Source: Deltaproteobacteria bacterium
GTDB taxonomy: Bacteria > Myxococcota_A > UBA9160 > UBA6930
Length of the DNA: 51,790 nt
Assembly (NCBI GenBank): GCA_019312665.1
Contig: JAFDCZ010000056.1
Coordinates: 1 to 51,790, forward strand
Reading direction: 5' to 3'
Part shown: piece by piece, positions 17,375-25,734 of the stretch
Layout: every line of letters starts with the position of its first letter
Position numbering within the stretch: position 1 is the stretch's first letter
Program-made: the position numbers and the translations under genes
Notes under the pieces: model-generated
Databases searched by the model: none
Told to the model about the DNA's origin: nothing
The model's input: the letters and a program-made list of their open reading frames with translations, nothing else

Positions 17375-17414
17375 TTGACCGGAGGCGAACAAAACACGAA
17401 AATAGAATTTCGTG
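17375..17414 (+). promoter_or_regulatory. Candidate dnaE2 promoter with an inverted repeat over the start codon
   Basis: TTGACC (17375-17380) and GAAAAT (17398-17403) are 17 bases apart, a good sigma-70 spacing. Transcription would then start almost at the dnaE2 GTG (17412), giving a leaderless or near-leaderless mRNA. That fits the absence of a Shine-Dalgarno sequence at the right distance. CACGAAA (17395-17401) and TTTCGTG (17408-17414) form a perfect 7-bp inverted repeat with a 6-base spacer. It spans the -10 region and the start codon. Such a position suits a repressor operator. It is not a textbook LexA box. Confidence 0.4.
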
Positions 17415-20400
17415 CCCGACACACCCCCCTATGTCGAGCTGCGGTGTCGCAGCGCATTTTCCTTCCTCGAGGGTGCCTCGAATCCGGAAGATCTCGCCCT
17501 TCGCGCGGCAGAGCTCGGCCACGGCGTACTCGCCTTGGCCGACCGAGATGGCCTGTACGGCGCGCCGCGCTTCCACGCGGCAGCCCGGAGCGCCGGGCTG
17601 CGTGCCATCGTCGGAGCCGAACTCGCCCAGGCCGCCGGCGGGCCCCTGGTGCTCCTGGCCGAGACCCGCCAGGGCTACCGCAACCTCTCGCGGCTGTTGA
17701 CCGTCGCCCAGGAGAACGCGCCCAAAGGCGAGGCCCACGCCAGCTGGGAAGAGCTCGAGGCCCATGTCGGCGGGCTCACGGCCCTGGTGCCGGCAACCGG
17801 CTCGCTCAGCCCAGCGCGGCTCGACCGCTTGCACGGCGTCTATGGCCCCGGCCATCTGGCCCTCGGCGTGGGGCGAGCGCTCGACCGGTCGCTCGAAGGG
17901 AGCAACCGCTTCGCAACAGCCGTGGCGGAGAGCTGCGGCGTCCCGATCGCCGCCTGGGGGGATGTGCGGGTGGCGCGGCCCGAGGGCCGACGGCTGCTCG
18001 ATGCGTTCACTTGCCTGCGCGAGAAGACCACGCTCGATCGGGCAGGCCGACGGCTCCTCCCGAACGGCGAACGCACGTTGCGCACCCCGGCACAAATGGC
18101 CGCGCGCTTTGCCGATCGCCCCGGATGGCTGCGCACGACCCACGAGACGGCTGAGCGCTGTGGGTTCACCTTCGAGGATCTGGGCTACCGCTTCCCCACC
18201 TACCCCACACCCGAAGGCGAGTGCCAGCGCTCCTGGCTGCGCAAGCTCACCTTCGCCGGCGCGCGGGAACGTTACGGAAATCCCCTGCCGCAGCGTGCGC
18301 GCGCACAGCTCGAGCACGAGCTCACGGTGATCGGGAAGCTCGAGCTGGACGGGTACTTCCTGATCGTCTGGGATATTGCGCGCTTCGCCCGGGAGCAGGG
18401 GATCCTCTGCCAAGGGCGCGGCTCGGCAGCAAATAGTGCGGTTTGTTATGCACTGGCCATCACGGCCGTGGATCCCGTGGGCATGGAGCTGCTCTTCGAG
18501 CGCTTTCTCTCCGAGGAGCGCGGCGAATGGCCGGATATCGATCTCGACCTGCCCTCCGGCAATCAGCGCGAAAAAGCGATCCAATACGTCTACGAAAAGT
18601 ACGGCCCCCACGGTGTGGGAATGACGGCGACCGTCATTTCCTACCGGACCCGCTCCGCCTTCCGGGAAATCGGCAAGGTGCTGGGCATGCAGACGGATTT
18701 TCTCGACCGGTTGGCAAAGAAACTTCGCCAGTTCCACTTCCGCGAAGACGCAGACGATTCGCGGGCGATGCTGCGAGAGGCTGGCGTCGATCCGTCGTCA
18801 CCACGCATCCAGCTCCTGCTCGAGCTCTCCGAACAGATGCAGGGGCTGCCGCGACACCTCGGCCAACACACCGGGGGGCTGGTGATCGCCCACGACCGGC
18901 TCGACGAGGTGGTCCCGATCGAGCCCGCGGCCATGCCGGGGCGGCGGGTCGTGCAATGGGACAAGGACGACCTCGCCGACCTTGGGATCATCAAGATCGA
19001 TCTATTGGGCCTCGGCATGCTCGACGCCCTGGAACAGACGATCCCGCTGATCCGCGAGCACGAAGGCGTGGAGATCGATCTCGCCCATCTTCCGCCCGAC
19101 GATCCGCTCACCTACGAGATGATCCAGAAAGCGGATACGGTGGGCGTCTTCCAGATCGAGAGCCGCGCCCAGATGGCGACGCTGCCGCGCATGAAGCCCA
19201 GGTGCTTCTATGATCTGGTCGTCGAGATCGCGATCATCCGACCGGGCCCGATCGTCGGGAAGATGGTGCATCCCTATCTGAACCGACGTGCCGGCCGCGA
19301 GCCCGTCACCTATCCCCATCCCTCACTCGAGCCGATCCTGAAACGCACCCTCGGTGTGCCCATCTTCCAGGAGCAGCTGCTGCGGCTGGCGATGGAAGCC
19401 TCGGGCTTCACCGGCGGCGAGGCCGAAGAGTTGCGCCGGGCCATGGGCTTCAAGCGCTCTGCCGAGCGCATGGTCCAGATCGAAGCGCGCCTGCGCAGCG
19501 GCATGGAAGCGCGGGGCATCCGCGGCGAGGCCCAGGAGGAGATCATCCGCGGCATCACATCCTTCGCTCTGTATGGCTTCCCCGAATCCCACTCGGCCTC
19601 CTTCGCGCTGATCGCCTACGCCTCCGCCTACCTGCGCGCCCACCACCCGGCAGCCTTCCTGGTCGGCCTGCTCAACGCCTGGCCCATGGGCTTCTACAAC
19701 CCCGCCACCCTGGTCAAGGACGCCCAGCGCCACGGCGTCGAGATCCTCCCCATCGATGTCGCCCGCTCCCACTGGAAGTGCAGCCTCGAACCCACGCAGG
19801 AGCGTCCCCGCTGTTGCGTCGGGTTGCGTTTTGTCGCGGGGCTTTCAAGGGAGACGGGGGAGCGGATCGTTGCGGAGCGGGCGAAGGAGGCATTTGCGGG
19901 GCTGGCTGATTTTGCGAAGCGGGTGGCGCCGAAGCGGAACGAGATCGATGCATTGGCCGAGTCCGGAGCGCTGGCGTCGATCGACCCGACGGCACCGACG
20001 CGACGTTCGGCGATCTGGCAGGTGGCCGCGGTGGAGCGCGATCCCCAGTCGCTGTTTGCGGGGACGAAGCCACCCGGAAGCGAAGTGCCCTCCCCGCTCG
20101 ACGAACTCACGCCCCTCGAAACCACGCTGGCGGATTACCGCACCACCGGGCTCACCACCGGCCCCCACGTCATCGGCCACTTGCGTGCGGAACTCGGCGC
20201 TCGCGGCGTGCTGCCAGCCCGAGCCCTGGGCGAGTTGCCGAACGGACGCTTCGTGCGCACGGCGGGGCATGTGATCGTTCGCCAGCGGCCAGGCTCGGCG
20301 AAGGGCTTCTGCTTCCTCACGCTCGAAGACGAGACCGGCATGTCCAATGCCGTCCTCACCCCGGATGTCTTCGCCCGGCTGCGCATTCCCCTCCACGCCT

Positions 20401-20549
20401 CGCCGCTACTCGAGGTGTCCGGTGTGGTCCAGAACATCGACGGGGTCATCCACGTGAAGGTGGGCAGCATTCGGCCTCTGGCCATGCAATCCGAGGGGGA
20501 TTCGCCCAGGAACCGCGGAAGAGGCTACGGCTCGCACGACTATCACTAG
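17412..20549 (+). CDS. dnaE2: Error-prone DNA polymerase III alpha subunit DnaE2
   Basis: The 1045-residue length and the N-terminal signature YVELRCRSAFSFLEGAS mark DnaE2 rather than the longer replicative DnaE1. The PHP-domain histidines of DnaE1 are replaced here. The palm contains GRGSAANSAVCYALAI and the catalytic WPDIDLDLPSGN, with a further Asp in IIKIDLLGLGML. Fingers, a helix-hairpin-helix region and an OB fold (VRTAGHVIVRQRPGSAKG) follow. DnaE2 performs damage-induced mutagenic synthesis, usually with ImuB and ImuA, neither of which is adjacent. An in-frame TAG at 17403 makes the GTG at 17412 the first possible start. It ends 5 bases before a convergent gene. Confidence 0.93.
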   Translation: MPDTPPYVELRCRSAFSFLEGASNPEDLALRAAELGHGVLALADRDGLYGAPRFHAAARSAGLRAIVGAELAQAAGGPLVLLAETRQGYRNLSRLLTVAQENAPKGEAHASWEELEAHVGGLTALVPATGSLSPARLDRLHGVYGPGHLALGVGRALDRSLEGSNRFATAVAESCGVPIAAWGDVRVARPEGRRLLDAFTCLREKTTLDRAGRRLLPNGERTLRTPAQMAARFADRPGWLRTTHETAERCGFTFEDLGYRFPTYPTPEGECQRSWLRKLTFAGARERYGNPLPQRARAQLEHELTVIGKLELDGYFLIVWDIARFAREQGILCQGRGSAANSAVCYALAITAVDPVGMELLFERFLSEERGEWPDIDLDLPSGNQREKAIQYVYEKYGPHGVGMTATVISYRTRSAFREIGKVLGMQTDFLDRLAKKLRQFHFREDADDSRAMLREAGVDPSSPRIQLLLELSEQMQGLPRHLGQHTGGLVIAHDRLDEVVPIEPAAMPGRRVVQWDKDDLADLGIIKIDLLGLGMLDALEQTIPLIREHEGVEIDLAHLPPDDPLTYEMIQKADTVGVFQIESRAQMATLPRMKPRCFYDLVVEIAIIRPGPIVGKMVHPYLNRRAGREPVTYPHPSLEPILKRTLGVPIFQEQLLRLAMEASGFTGGEAEELRRAMGFKRSAERMVQIEARLRSGMEARGIRGEAQEEIIRGITSFALYGFPESHSASFALIAYASAYLRAHHPAAFLVGLLNAWPMGFYNPATLVKDAQRHGVEILPIDVARSHWKCSLEPTQERPRCCVGLRFVAGLSRETGERIVAERAKEAFAGLADFAKRVAPKRNEIDALAESGALASIDPTAPTRRSAIWQVAAVERDPQSLFAGTKPPGSEVPSPLDELTPLETTLADYRTTGLTTGPHVIGHLRAELGARGVLPARALGELPNGRFVRTAGHVIVRQRPGSAKGFCFLTLEDETGMSNAVLTPDVFARLRIPLHASPLLEVSGVVQNIDGVIHVKVGSIRPLAMQSEGDSPRNRGRGYGSHDYH

Positions 20550-20554
20550 CGTGC

Positions 20555-20866
20555 CTAGTGGACCGCGTGTTCTCCGCTCTCATCCCCGCCGAGAAGCTCG
20601 CGGGTGCCCTTCCAGACGCTCACCAGCAGCCCTGCCGCAAACAGGCCGACGAGGAAGCCGAAGCCGATCGTGCCGATGGTCCCCTCGGCCCGCAGGAAGC
20701 CTGTCCCGAACAAACACAGGAAGGCCACGTACATGGCCACCGCCGTCAGGCGGGCAACCAGCGCCTTGGCACGGCCGCGCGGGAGAAAGGAAACGACCAG
20801 CCAACCCAGGACGAGGGCGGCTGCGGCGCCCCATCCCACCTGCCACAGGATTCCCGTATCGATCAT
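20555..20866 (-). CDS. Small three-helix membrane protein, unknown function
   Basis: The 103-residue protein has three predicted membrane helices: ILWQVGWGAAAALVLGWLVV, VAMYVAFLCLFGTGFL and GFGFLVGLFAAGLLVSVWKG. Short charged loops separate them, and the tail is acidic and His-ending. AAGGG six bases before the ATG supports the start. It begins 10 bases after the transketolase stop on the same strand and is probably co-transcribed with it. I do not recognise a family. Confidence 0.65.
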   Translation of the reverse strand: MIDTGILWQVGWGAAAALVLGWLVVSFLPRGRAKALVARLTAVAMYVAFLCLFGTGFLRAEGTIGTIGFGFLVGLFAAGLLVSVWKGTRELLGGDESGEHAVH

Positions 20867-20876
20867 CGGCGACCCT

Positions 20877-22889
20877 TCAGCGGTTCAGATGTTGGCGGAC
20901 GGCCTCGACCAGCTTCGGCGCCGTGAATCCGAAATGCTCCTCGAGCGCCTGGTAGGAGGCGGATTTGCCGAAGCTCTTCATGCCGTGCACCAGACCCCGC
21001 CGCCCGACCCAACGGCGCAGGCCTTCTCCGGTCCCGGCCTCCACAGCGACCACCGGAACGCCGTCGGGAACCACGCTGTCCTGATAGGCATCGTCCTGCG
21101 CAGCGAAGAGTTCGGCAGACGGGATGGAAACGACCCGCGCCCGAATACCTTCGGTGCCGAGCATCGAGGCCGCCTCGCTCGCCAGCGCGACCTCCGAACC
21201 GGAGGCCACCAAGATCACATCGAGCCCGGCCTCGGGCTCGCGCACGATGTAGCCACCCTTCCATACATCGCGGGGCTCGAAGGGAGCCTCACGCTTCAGC
21301 GCCGCGACCTTCTGGCGCGACAACGCCAGGGCCACCGGGCCGGTCGCGTTCCGAGCCCGGTACGCCCAGGCCATCGCAACCTCGATGCCATCCGCCGGAC
21401 GAAAGACCGTGAGTCCGGGAATCAACCGCAGGGCGTCCACGTGCTCCACCGGCTGATGGGTCGGACCGTCCTCACCGACGAAGATCGAATCGTGGGTGAA
21501 CACGAACGTCGAGGGGATGCCCATCAACGCCGCCAACCGCAACGAGGGGCGCATGTAGTCGCTGAAGACCAGGAAGGTTCCAGAGAAGGGCAGGAACGTC
21601 CCGTCAAGCGCGATCCCGTTGGTGATCGCGCCCATGGCATGCTCGCGCACGCCGTAGTGGAGGTTCGCACCGGCAAAGGGATCCTCGCCCTGCCCGACGA
21701 AGCCGGCATCCTTGATGGTGGTGTTGTTCGAGCCGGCGAGATCGGCGGAGCCTCCGAGCCAGATCGGCGCGGCCTCGAACAGGCGTTGGATCACCGCACC
21801 GGAATGAACCCGCGTGGCATTCGTTTCACCCTCGAAGCCCTCGAGCAGGCGCGCCTCGAAATCTTCGGGCAGGCTGCGTTCACGGGCGGCCTTCCAGGCG
21901 GCGAAACGCTCCGGATGGCTGCCCCGCCAGGCCTCGAACGCCACGTCCGCCTTGCGCCGAGCCTGCGTCTTCGCCTTCCCACGCTCGTCCATGTAGGTGC
22001 GCACTTCCGGCGCCACGTGGAAGGTCGGCTCCAGGGGAATCCCCAGGTTCTCCTTCGTCAGCCGATCTTCGCCGTCCTTGAACGGACCCCCATGGGCCTT
22101 GGAGAGGCCAGCCCAGTTCGGGCTGCCGTGGCCGATGACCGTGCGGGTGATCAGAAGGGACGGTCGCCCGGCCTCGGCGCGTGCCGCCGCAAAGGCGACG
22201 TCGAAGGCATCGACATCCTCGCCATCGATCTCCTGGACGTGCCATTCCTGGGCCTCGAAACGCCCGCGCACATTCTCGCTGAACGAGATGTCCGTCGGCC
22301 CATCGATGGTGACCTGGTTGTCATCGTAGAGGACGATCAGATTGCCGAGCCCGAGATGTCCGGCCAGGGAAGACGCCTCATACGAGATGCCCTCCATCAT
22401 GTCGCCGTCGCCGGCCACCGCCACCACGACGTGCTGCCCCGGGCCTTCGTCACCAACGCCATAGCGAGAACGGGTCGCACGGCCGGCGATCGCCATCCCA
22501 ACCGCGTTGGCCAGCCCCTGGCCGAGGGGACCTGTCGTCACCTCTACGCCCGGGGTATCCCCGTACTCCGGGTGCCCAGGCGTCATCGAACCGAGCTTGC
22601 GGAAGTTCTTGATCTCCTCGAGCGGAAGCTCGAAGCCGAACAAGTGGAGCAGCGAATAGAGCAGCATCGAGGCGTGGCCACCGGAGAGCACGAAGCGATC
22701 GCGCAGCGGCCAATCCGGATCCTGGGGATCGAAGCGCAGATGCCGATCCCATAGCTGGAAGACGGGCCGCGCTAGGCCCATGGCCGCGCCCAGATGCCCG
22801 ATTCCGGCAGCCGCGACCGCATCGATCGTCAGGCCGCGAATCGTGTTCTCAATCTGCTCGCGAAGCGCGGGGGAAAGCTCCGTCGCCAT
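20877..22889 (-). CDS. tkt: Transketolase
   Basis: The 670-residue thiamine-diphosphate enzyme moves two-carbon units between sugar phosphates in the pentose phosphate or Calvin cycle. The thiamine diphosphate domain shows GHLGAAMGLA, DRFVLSGGHASMLLYSLLH and the GDGDMMEGISYEASSLAGHL motif with a downstream DDNQVTIDG. The pyrimidine domain has YGVREHAMGAITNGIAL and THDSIFVGEDGPTHQPVEH, the transketolase-specific motif. The C-terminal domain ends APKLVEAVRQHL. GGAGG sits 7 bases before the ATG at 22889, so the extra upstream codons to 22958 are not used. It lies just downstream of the IS481-type element, which leaves 85 bases for its promoter. Confidence 0.96.
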   Translation of the reverse strand: MATELSPALREQIENTIRGLTIDAVAAAGIGHLGAAMGLARPVFQLWDRHLRFDPQDPDWPLRDRFVLSGGHASMLLYSLLHLFGFELPLEEIKNFRKLGSMTPGHPEYGDTPGVEVTTGPLGQGLANAVGMAIAGRATRSRYGVGDEGPGQHVVVAVAGDGDMMEGISYEASSLAGHLGLGNLIVLYDDNQVTIDGPTDISFSENVRGRFEAQEWHVQEIDGEDVDAFDVAFAAARAEAGRPSLLITRTVIGHGSPNWAGLSKAHGGPFKDGEDRLTKENLGIPLEPTFHVAPEVRTYMDERGKAKTQARRKADVAFEAWRGSHPERFAAWKAARERSLPEDFEARLLEGFEGETNATRVHSGAVIQRLFEAAPIWLGGSADLAGSNNTTIKDAGFVGQGEDPFAGANLHYGVREHAMGAITNGIALDGTFLPFSGTFLVFSDYMRPSLRLAALMGIPSTFVFTHDSIFVGEDGPTHQPVEHVDALRLIPGLTVFRPADGIEVAMAWAYRARNATGPVALALSRQKVAALKREAPFEPRDVWKGGYIVREPEAGLDVILVASGSEVALASEAASMLGTEGIRARVVSIPSAELFAAQDDAYQDSVVPDGVPVVAVEAGTGEGLRRWVGRRGLVHGMKSFGKSASYQALEEHFGFTAPKLVEAVRQHLNR

Positions 22890-22975
22890 CGATCCTCCGG
22901 GTTCCGTGGCCCCGAAGGGGGGCTTCGGTAAGACGGCGCGAGGGTAACGGGTTTGCAACTGCCCCGAAACGTGGA

Positions 22976-22999
22976 GTGGGACCTACGCACGTTGTTCAC
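22976..22999. repeat. IS481-type left terminal inverted repeat
   Basis: This repeat pairs with 23996-24019 at 18 of 24 positions. It begins GTGGGACC and holds the shared ACGTTGTT core at 22989-22996. The transposase stop codon (22983-22985) lies inside it. Confidence 0.75.
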
Positions 23000-23924
23000 G
23001 GGCTTCTCTGAGCCGGGCGAACGGCGGTTTCTTGCCGAGCTCCCGATGGGGTCGTTTGTGATTGTAGTGCGTGATCCAGCTCTGTAGCGAGGCGGCTCGG
23101 ATTTCTGAGGTCCGGTACGGGTGCCGGTAAGCCCAGCGGCGCTTGAGGGTTTGGATGAACCGCTCGGCTTTGCCGTTGGTCTGGGGCGTGTAGGGCCGGG
23201 TGAACCTCTGCTGGATGCCGTGCTCGTGGCAGACCGAGCGGAAGAGCTTGGACTGGGCGTAGCACTTGGCGTTGTCGGTCAGCAGGCGTTCGCACCGGAT
23301 GCCGAGGCTGCCGAACCAACGAAGAGCCCGGCGGAAGAAGGCTGCGGCGTAGCGCCCGCTTTCCGATGGTGCGACCTCGGCGTAGGCCAGGCGTGTGTGG
23401 TCGTCGACGCAGACGAAGACAACTTCGTAGCCCACTCCGCGTTTCCGCCGGCTCCTGTCGCCGTGGATGCGATGGCCCACACCATCGATGCGAGCGAGCT
23501 TCTTCGCGTCGATGTGGAGCATTCCGCCTGGACGTGGGTACTCGTACCGTCGAGGCGGGTTCAGCTCCTCGTCTAGCCGCCAGATTCGTCCGAGGCCTAG
23601 GCCCTTCAGATGTTTCGAGACGGTCGAGAGCGGAACCCCGGTTGCCTGGCTGATCTCCCAGCCCGCCTTTCGGCGGCGCCGAAGTTGCTCGATCCGTCGG
23701 ATCGACCTCTGGGGCGTCCGAATCGGGATCCGATGGGGCCGCGAGGATCGATCCTCCAGGGAGGCTTCGCCTCCCTCCCTAAATCGTCTCAGCCACTTGT
23801 AGACCGTCTGGCGACTGACTCCGGCGGCCTCCGCCGCCTCGGTCACTGGCCAACCCGATTTCACTCGTTCAACCAGCAGCTTTCGCTGAGCCGGCACCAG
23901 CTTCGCGTTACGATGGAGTTGCAC
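22983..23924 (-). CDS. IS481-family transposase
   Basis: The 313-residue DDE transposase has an N-terminal pair of helix-turn-helix domains. The first is seen in WPVTEAAEAAGVSRQTVYKW, and the second in ISQATGVPLSTVSKHLKGL. The rve-type catalytic core has its first Asp in GGMLHIDAKKLARI, its second in CERLLTDNAKCY and the Glu in QTNGKAERFIQTLKRRW. The spacing and the final WITHYNHKRPHRELG are typical of IS481. All catalytic residues are present and the frame is unbroken. The start is a GTG preceded by GAGGGG, and that ribosome site lies next to a leader hairpin. Confidence 0.93.
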   Translation of the reverse strand: MQLHRNAKLVPAQRKLLVERVKSGWPVTEAAEAAGVSRQTVYKWLRRFREGGEASLEDRSSRPHRIPIRTPQRSIRRIEQLRRRRKAGWEISQATGVPLSTVSKHLKGLGLGRIWRLDEELNPPRRYEYPRPGGMLHIDAKKLARIDGVGHRIHGDRSRRKRGVGYEVVFVCVDDHTRLAYAEVAPSESGRYAAAFFRRALRWFGSLGIRCERLLTDNAKCYAQSKLFRSVCHEHGIQQRFTRPYTPQTNGKAERFIQTLKRRWAYRHPYRTSEIRAASLQSWITHYNHKRPHRELGKKPPFARLREAREQRA

Positions 23925-23935
23925 TTGGGGGTCCC

Positions 23936-23982
23936 CTCTCTGAGTTCGTTGGAGTTCGGCAACCCCATTGTTCCTCAGAGAG
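23936..23982 (-). promoter_or_regulatory. Hairpin in the transposase leader
   Basis: CTCTCTGAG (23936-23944) and CTCAGAGAG (23974-23982) are perfect 9-bp complements separated by 29 bases, inside the element and just upstream of the transposase GTG. In mRNA sense the 3' arm runs directly into the GAGGGG ribosome site. The hairpin could therefore damp translation from transcripts that read into the element. Confidence 0.45.
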
Positions 23983-23995
23983 AACCCTCAGGTGT

Positions 23996-24019
23996 GTCAA
24001 CAACGTCTTTGGGACCCAC
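23996..24019. repeat. IS481-type right terminal inverted repeat
   Basis: Read inward, it begins GTGGGTCCC and contains ACGTTGTT, like the left end. The outer tip at 24020 would give a 5'-TGT terminus, as is usual in this family. Confidence 0.75.
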
Positions 24020-24021
24020 AC

Positions 24022-24615
24022 CTAGTCCCGAAGAGCAGCCTCGACGAACGGCAGGCGATCCGCTCCGAAGAACATCTGGTCTCCGACGAAGAAGGTCGGT
24101 GCCCCGAAGGCGCCTCGCTCGACGGCCTCCTCGGTGGTCGCTCGAAGGGCGGCCTTCACTTCCGGCTCAGCGGCTGCGGCGAGGAGAGCCGCCCCGTCCA
24201 ACCCGGCCTCGTTCACGATCCGGATGATCTCTTCGGGCTGCCCCAGGTCCACCCGGCCTGCCCAGAACGCGGGATAGACCGCCTCGTGAAAGGCCGGAAA
24301 CACCGCTGCGGCCATGGCCGCATGGGCGGTGCGCATCAGCAGCAGCGTGTTGATCGGGAAGGCGGGATTCGACTCGAACGGGATGGCGTAGTGCGCCACG
24401 AAGCGGCGCATCTCCACCCCCCCGTAGCGGCGCTTGGCCTCGATCGGCTGCATCGCGGGCGACTGATTGCCCGTCGCTTTGAAGACGCCACCTAACAGCA
24501 TTGGCCGGTAGACGAGCTCGCAGCCCGTGCGCTCCCTGAGCCCGGCGAGCTGCGTATCTGCCATGTAGCTGTACGGGCTGCCGTAATCGAAGAAGAACTC
24601 GAGACGGGCCATCAT
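24022..24615 (-). CDS. HCCA-isomerase / GST-kappa-like thioredoxin-fold protein
   Basis: The 197-residue thioredoxin-fold protein with a helical insert belongs to the DsbA-like 2-hydroxychromene-2-carboxylate isomerase group. The start LEFFFDYGSPYSYM carries the Ser of the glutathione-binding SPYS motif where DsbA has CxxC. The end FGAPTFFVGDQMFFGADRL is the usual cis-Pro and C-terminal block. Family members use glutathione to isomerise or conjugate aromatic intermediates. The start overlaps the upstream DUF1214 stop as ATGA. Its TAG stop lies in the CCTAGT that borders the IS481-type element, two bases from the element end, but the protein looks full length. Confidence 0.83.
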   Translation of the reverse strand: MMARLEFFFDYGSPYSYMADTQLAGLRERTGCELVYRPMLLGGVFKATGNQSPAMQPIEAKRRYGGVEMRRFVAHYAIPFESNPAFPINTLLLMRTAHAAMAAAVFPAFHEAVYPAFWAGRVDLGQPEEIIRIVNEAGLDGAALLAAAAEPEVKAALRATTEEAVERGAFGAPTFFVGDQMFFGADRLPFVEAALRD

Positions 24616-25727
24616 TGTTTCCTCAGGCTGTCGAGAGCGACGACGCGCGTCGTCGGAATCGGGTGCGCATCCGCCAGCACCCAGCGAAAGCCCATGATCC
24701 CATGATCATGGCCCGCCGTGTCGATCCAGTTCGGGTGGCCCGGATCTTCCGCCGCTACCACGATCTCGACGCGGCCGTCATCACGGATCACCACGTCGCC
24801 GCTATTCAGATGCACCCGGCGATTCCGATGGTCGAGGGATTCTGCCCAGACGTTGCCGAGCTGGAAATTCCAATAATGGCAGGCCGGTACCGGCACCTCG
24901 ATGACGAGCGCTTCATCGGGGGCCAGCCGCCAGTAGCCGAGCGGGATCACGATGTTCGGATCCCCACCGACGAAGCGGTGGCTCTCCTTGTCCGGCAGGT
25001 GAAAGGCATTCACCGGCGCCTTCTCCAGGAAGCCAACGACCCAATCTGCGAACCACTGGGCGCAACCCATCGCATACATCGCAGAACCCATCAGCTGGCC
25101 AGGCACGCGGCTCGGGTCCAGGGGCGCCGGCGGCTCTTCCTCATCCAGACACTCGATCTCCAGCGCCACCGGCCTTTCCCTCGCCCGATCGAGGAACGTC
25201 TGACGGACGAGAATCTGGGTCGTGTCCTGTCCCATTTTCAACCAGCCGACCCCGGCCTCTTCCGGCGGCTCCTGGGACGCGAGGATTTCGAACCGGCCGT
25301 CCTCTCCCAGCTTCAGCTCCGAGTCATTCAGGTGGCCCGCGCCGCCAGTGATGCGATCCCGCCTCGCGAAGTTCTGGCTCTGGGCCGCGAAGCTCAGGTA
25401 GTGGATCGTCCCTCGCTGGCCACGGATCCGGTAGCGATGGCGACCGTTCACCGACGCGGAAAGGTAGTAGTTGTCCGGGTTGTCGAGACCCATCTTCACG
25501 AGGTCCGGAAGCGCCCGGAACTCCGGGTGACGCGGCCCCGTGCCTTCGGCGAACGACACCAGCCCGGCCCTGAGCAGCCGACTCAGATACCGGAGGCCTT
25601 CGCCGCGATCGAAGGTCGAAGCCCGAAGATCGTCCCGATGCAGAACGTCGCCGGCCTTCTTGAGCAAGTCGCAGAACTCGTTCCAGGCTTCGCCGCTCTC
25701 GACTTTCGCGATGGGATCATCCGTCAT
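24612..25727 (-). CDS. DUF1214 domain protein
   Basis: The 371-residue soluble-looking protein has the DUF1214 block near its C terminus: VIEVPVPACHYWNFQLGNVW, a Asp-His pair (SLDHRNRR), and HPNWIDTAGHDHGIMGFRW. The biochemical role of this family is not settled. It often occurs in catabolic clusters of environmental bacteria. I chose the ATG at 25727, 7 bases after the VOC gene stop. An ATG at 25760 (MKKKASARERV) is possible and would overlap that gene by 26 bases. The C-terminal stop is coupled to the HCCA-isomerase-like gene by ATGA. Confidence 0.78.
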   Translation of the reverse strand: MTDDPIAKVESGEAWNEFCDLLKKAGDVLHRDDLRASTFDRGEGLRYLSRLLRAGLVSFAEGTGPRHPEFRALPDLVKMGLDNPDNYYLSASVNGRHRYRIRGQRGTIHYLSFAAQSQNFARRDRITGGAGHLNDSELKLGEDGRFEILASQEPPEEAGVGWLKMGQDTTQILVRQTFLDRARERPVALEIECLDEEEPPAPLDPSRVPGQLMGSAMYAMGCAQWFADWVVGFLEKAPVNAFHLPDKESHRFVGGDPNIVIPLGYWRLAPDEALVIEVPVPACHYWNFQLGNVWAESLDHRNRRVHLNSGDVVIRDDGRVEIVVAAEDPGHPNWIDTAGHDHGIMGFRWVLADAHPIPTTRVVALDSLRKQ

Positions 25728-25734
25728 GACGCGC

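Larger units (their letters stand above)
22975..24020 (-). mobile_element. IS481-family insertion sequence
   Basis: This is an element of about 1046 bp containing one transposase gene. Imperfect terminal inverted repeats are visible at 22976-22999 and 23996-24019, matching at 18 of 24 positions. Both contain GTGGG near the tip and ACGTTGTT inside, and the transposase stop codon lies within the left repeat. The right end abuts CCTAGT (24021-24026), which fits the NCTAGN target known for Bordetella IS481. The left flank (ACGTGG) does not match, so no target duplication is seen. The transposase is intact, so the copy may still be mobile. Confidence 0.85.

Noticed and set aside
17387-17401. Possible alphaproteobacterial LexA box upstream of dnaE2
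   Set aside because: GAAC-N7-GAAA is one base away from the GAAC-N7-GAAC form. A single mismatched half-site match is likely by chance, and the perfect inverted repeat beside it is a better candidate.
20550-20554. Rho-independent terminator between dnaE2 and the convergent gene
   Set aside because: Only 5 bases separate the two stops, and I see no hairpin followed by a U-tract.
20604-22754. A 716-codon open frame antisense to the transketolase gene
   Set aside because: It has low-complexity His/Arg/Gly-rich sequence, no recognisable motif and complete overlap with a certain gene. Such frames are expected in GC-rich coding DNA. The same applies to the long antisense frames at 6424-7821, 7548-8756, 8742-10172, 14099-15601, 17172-18737 and 26874-28553.
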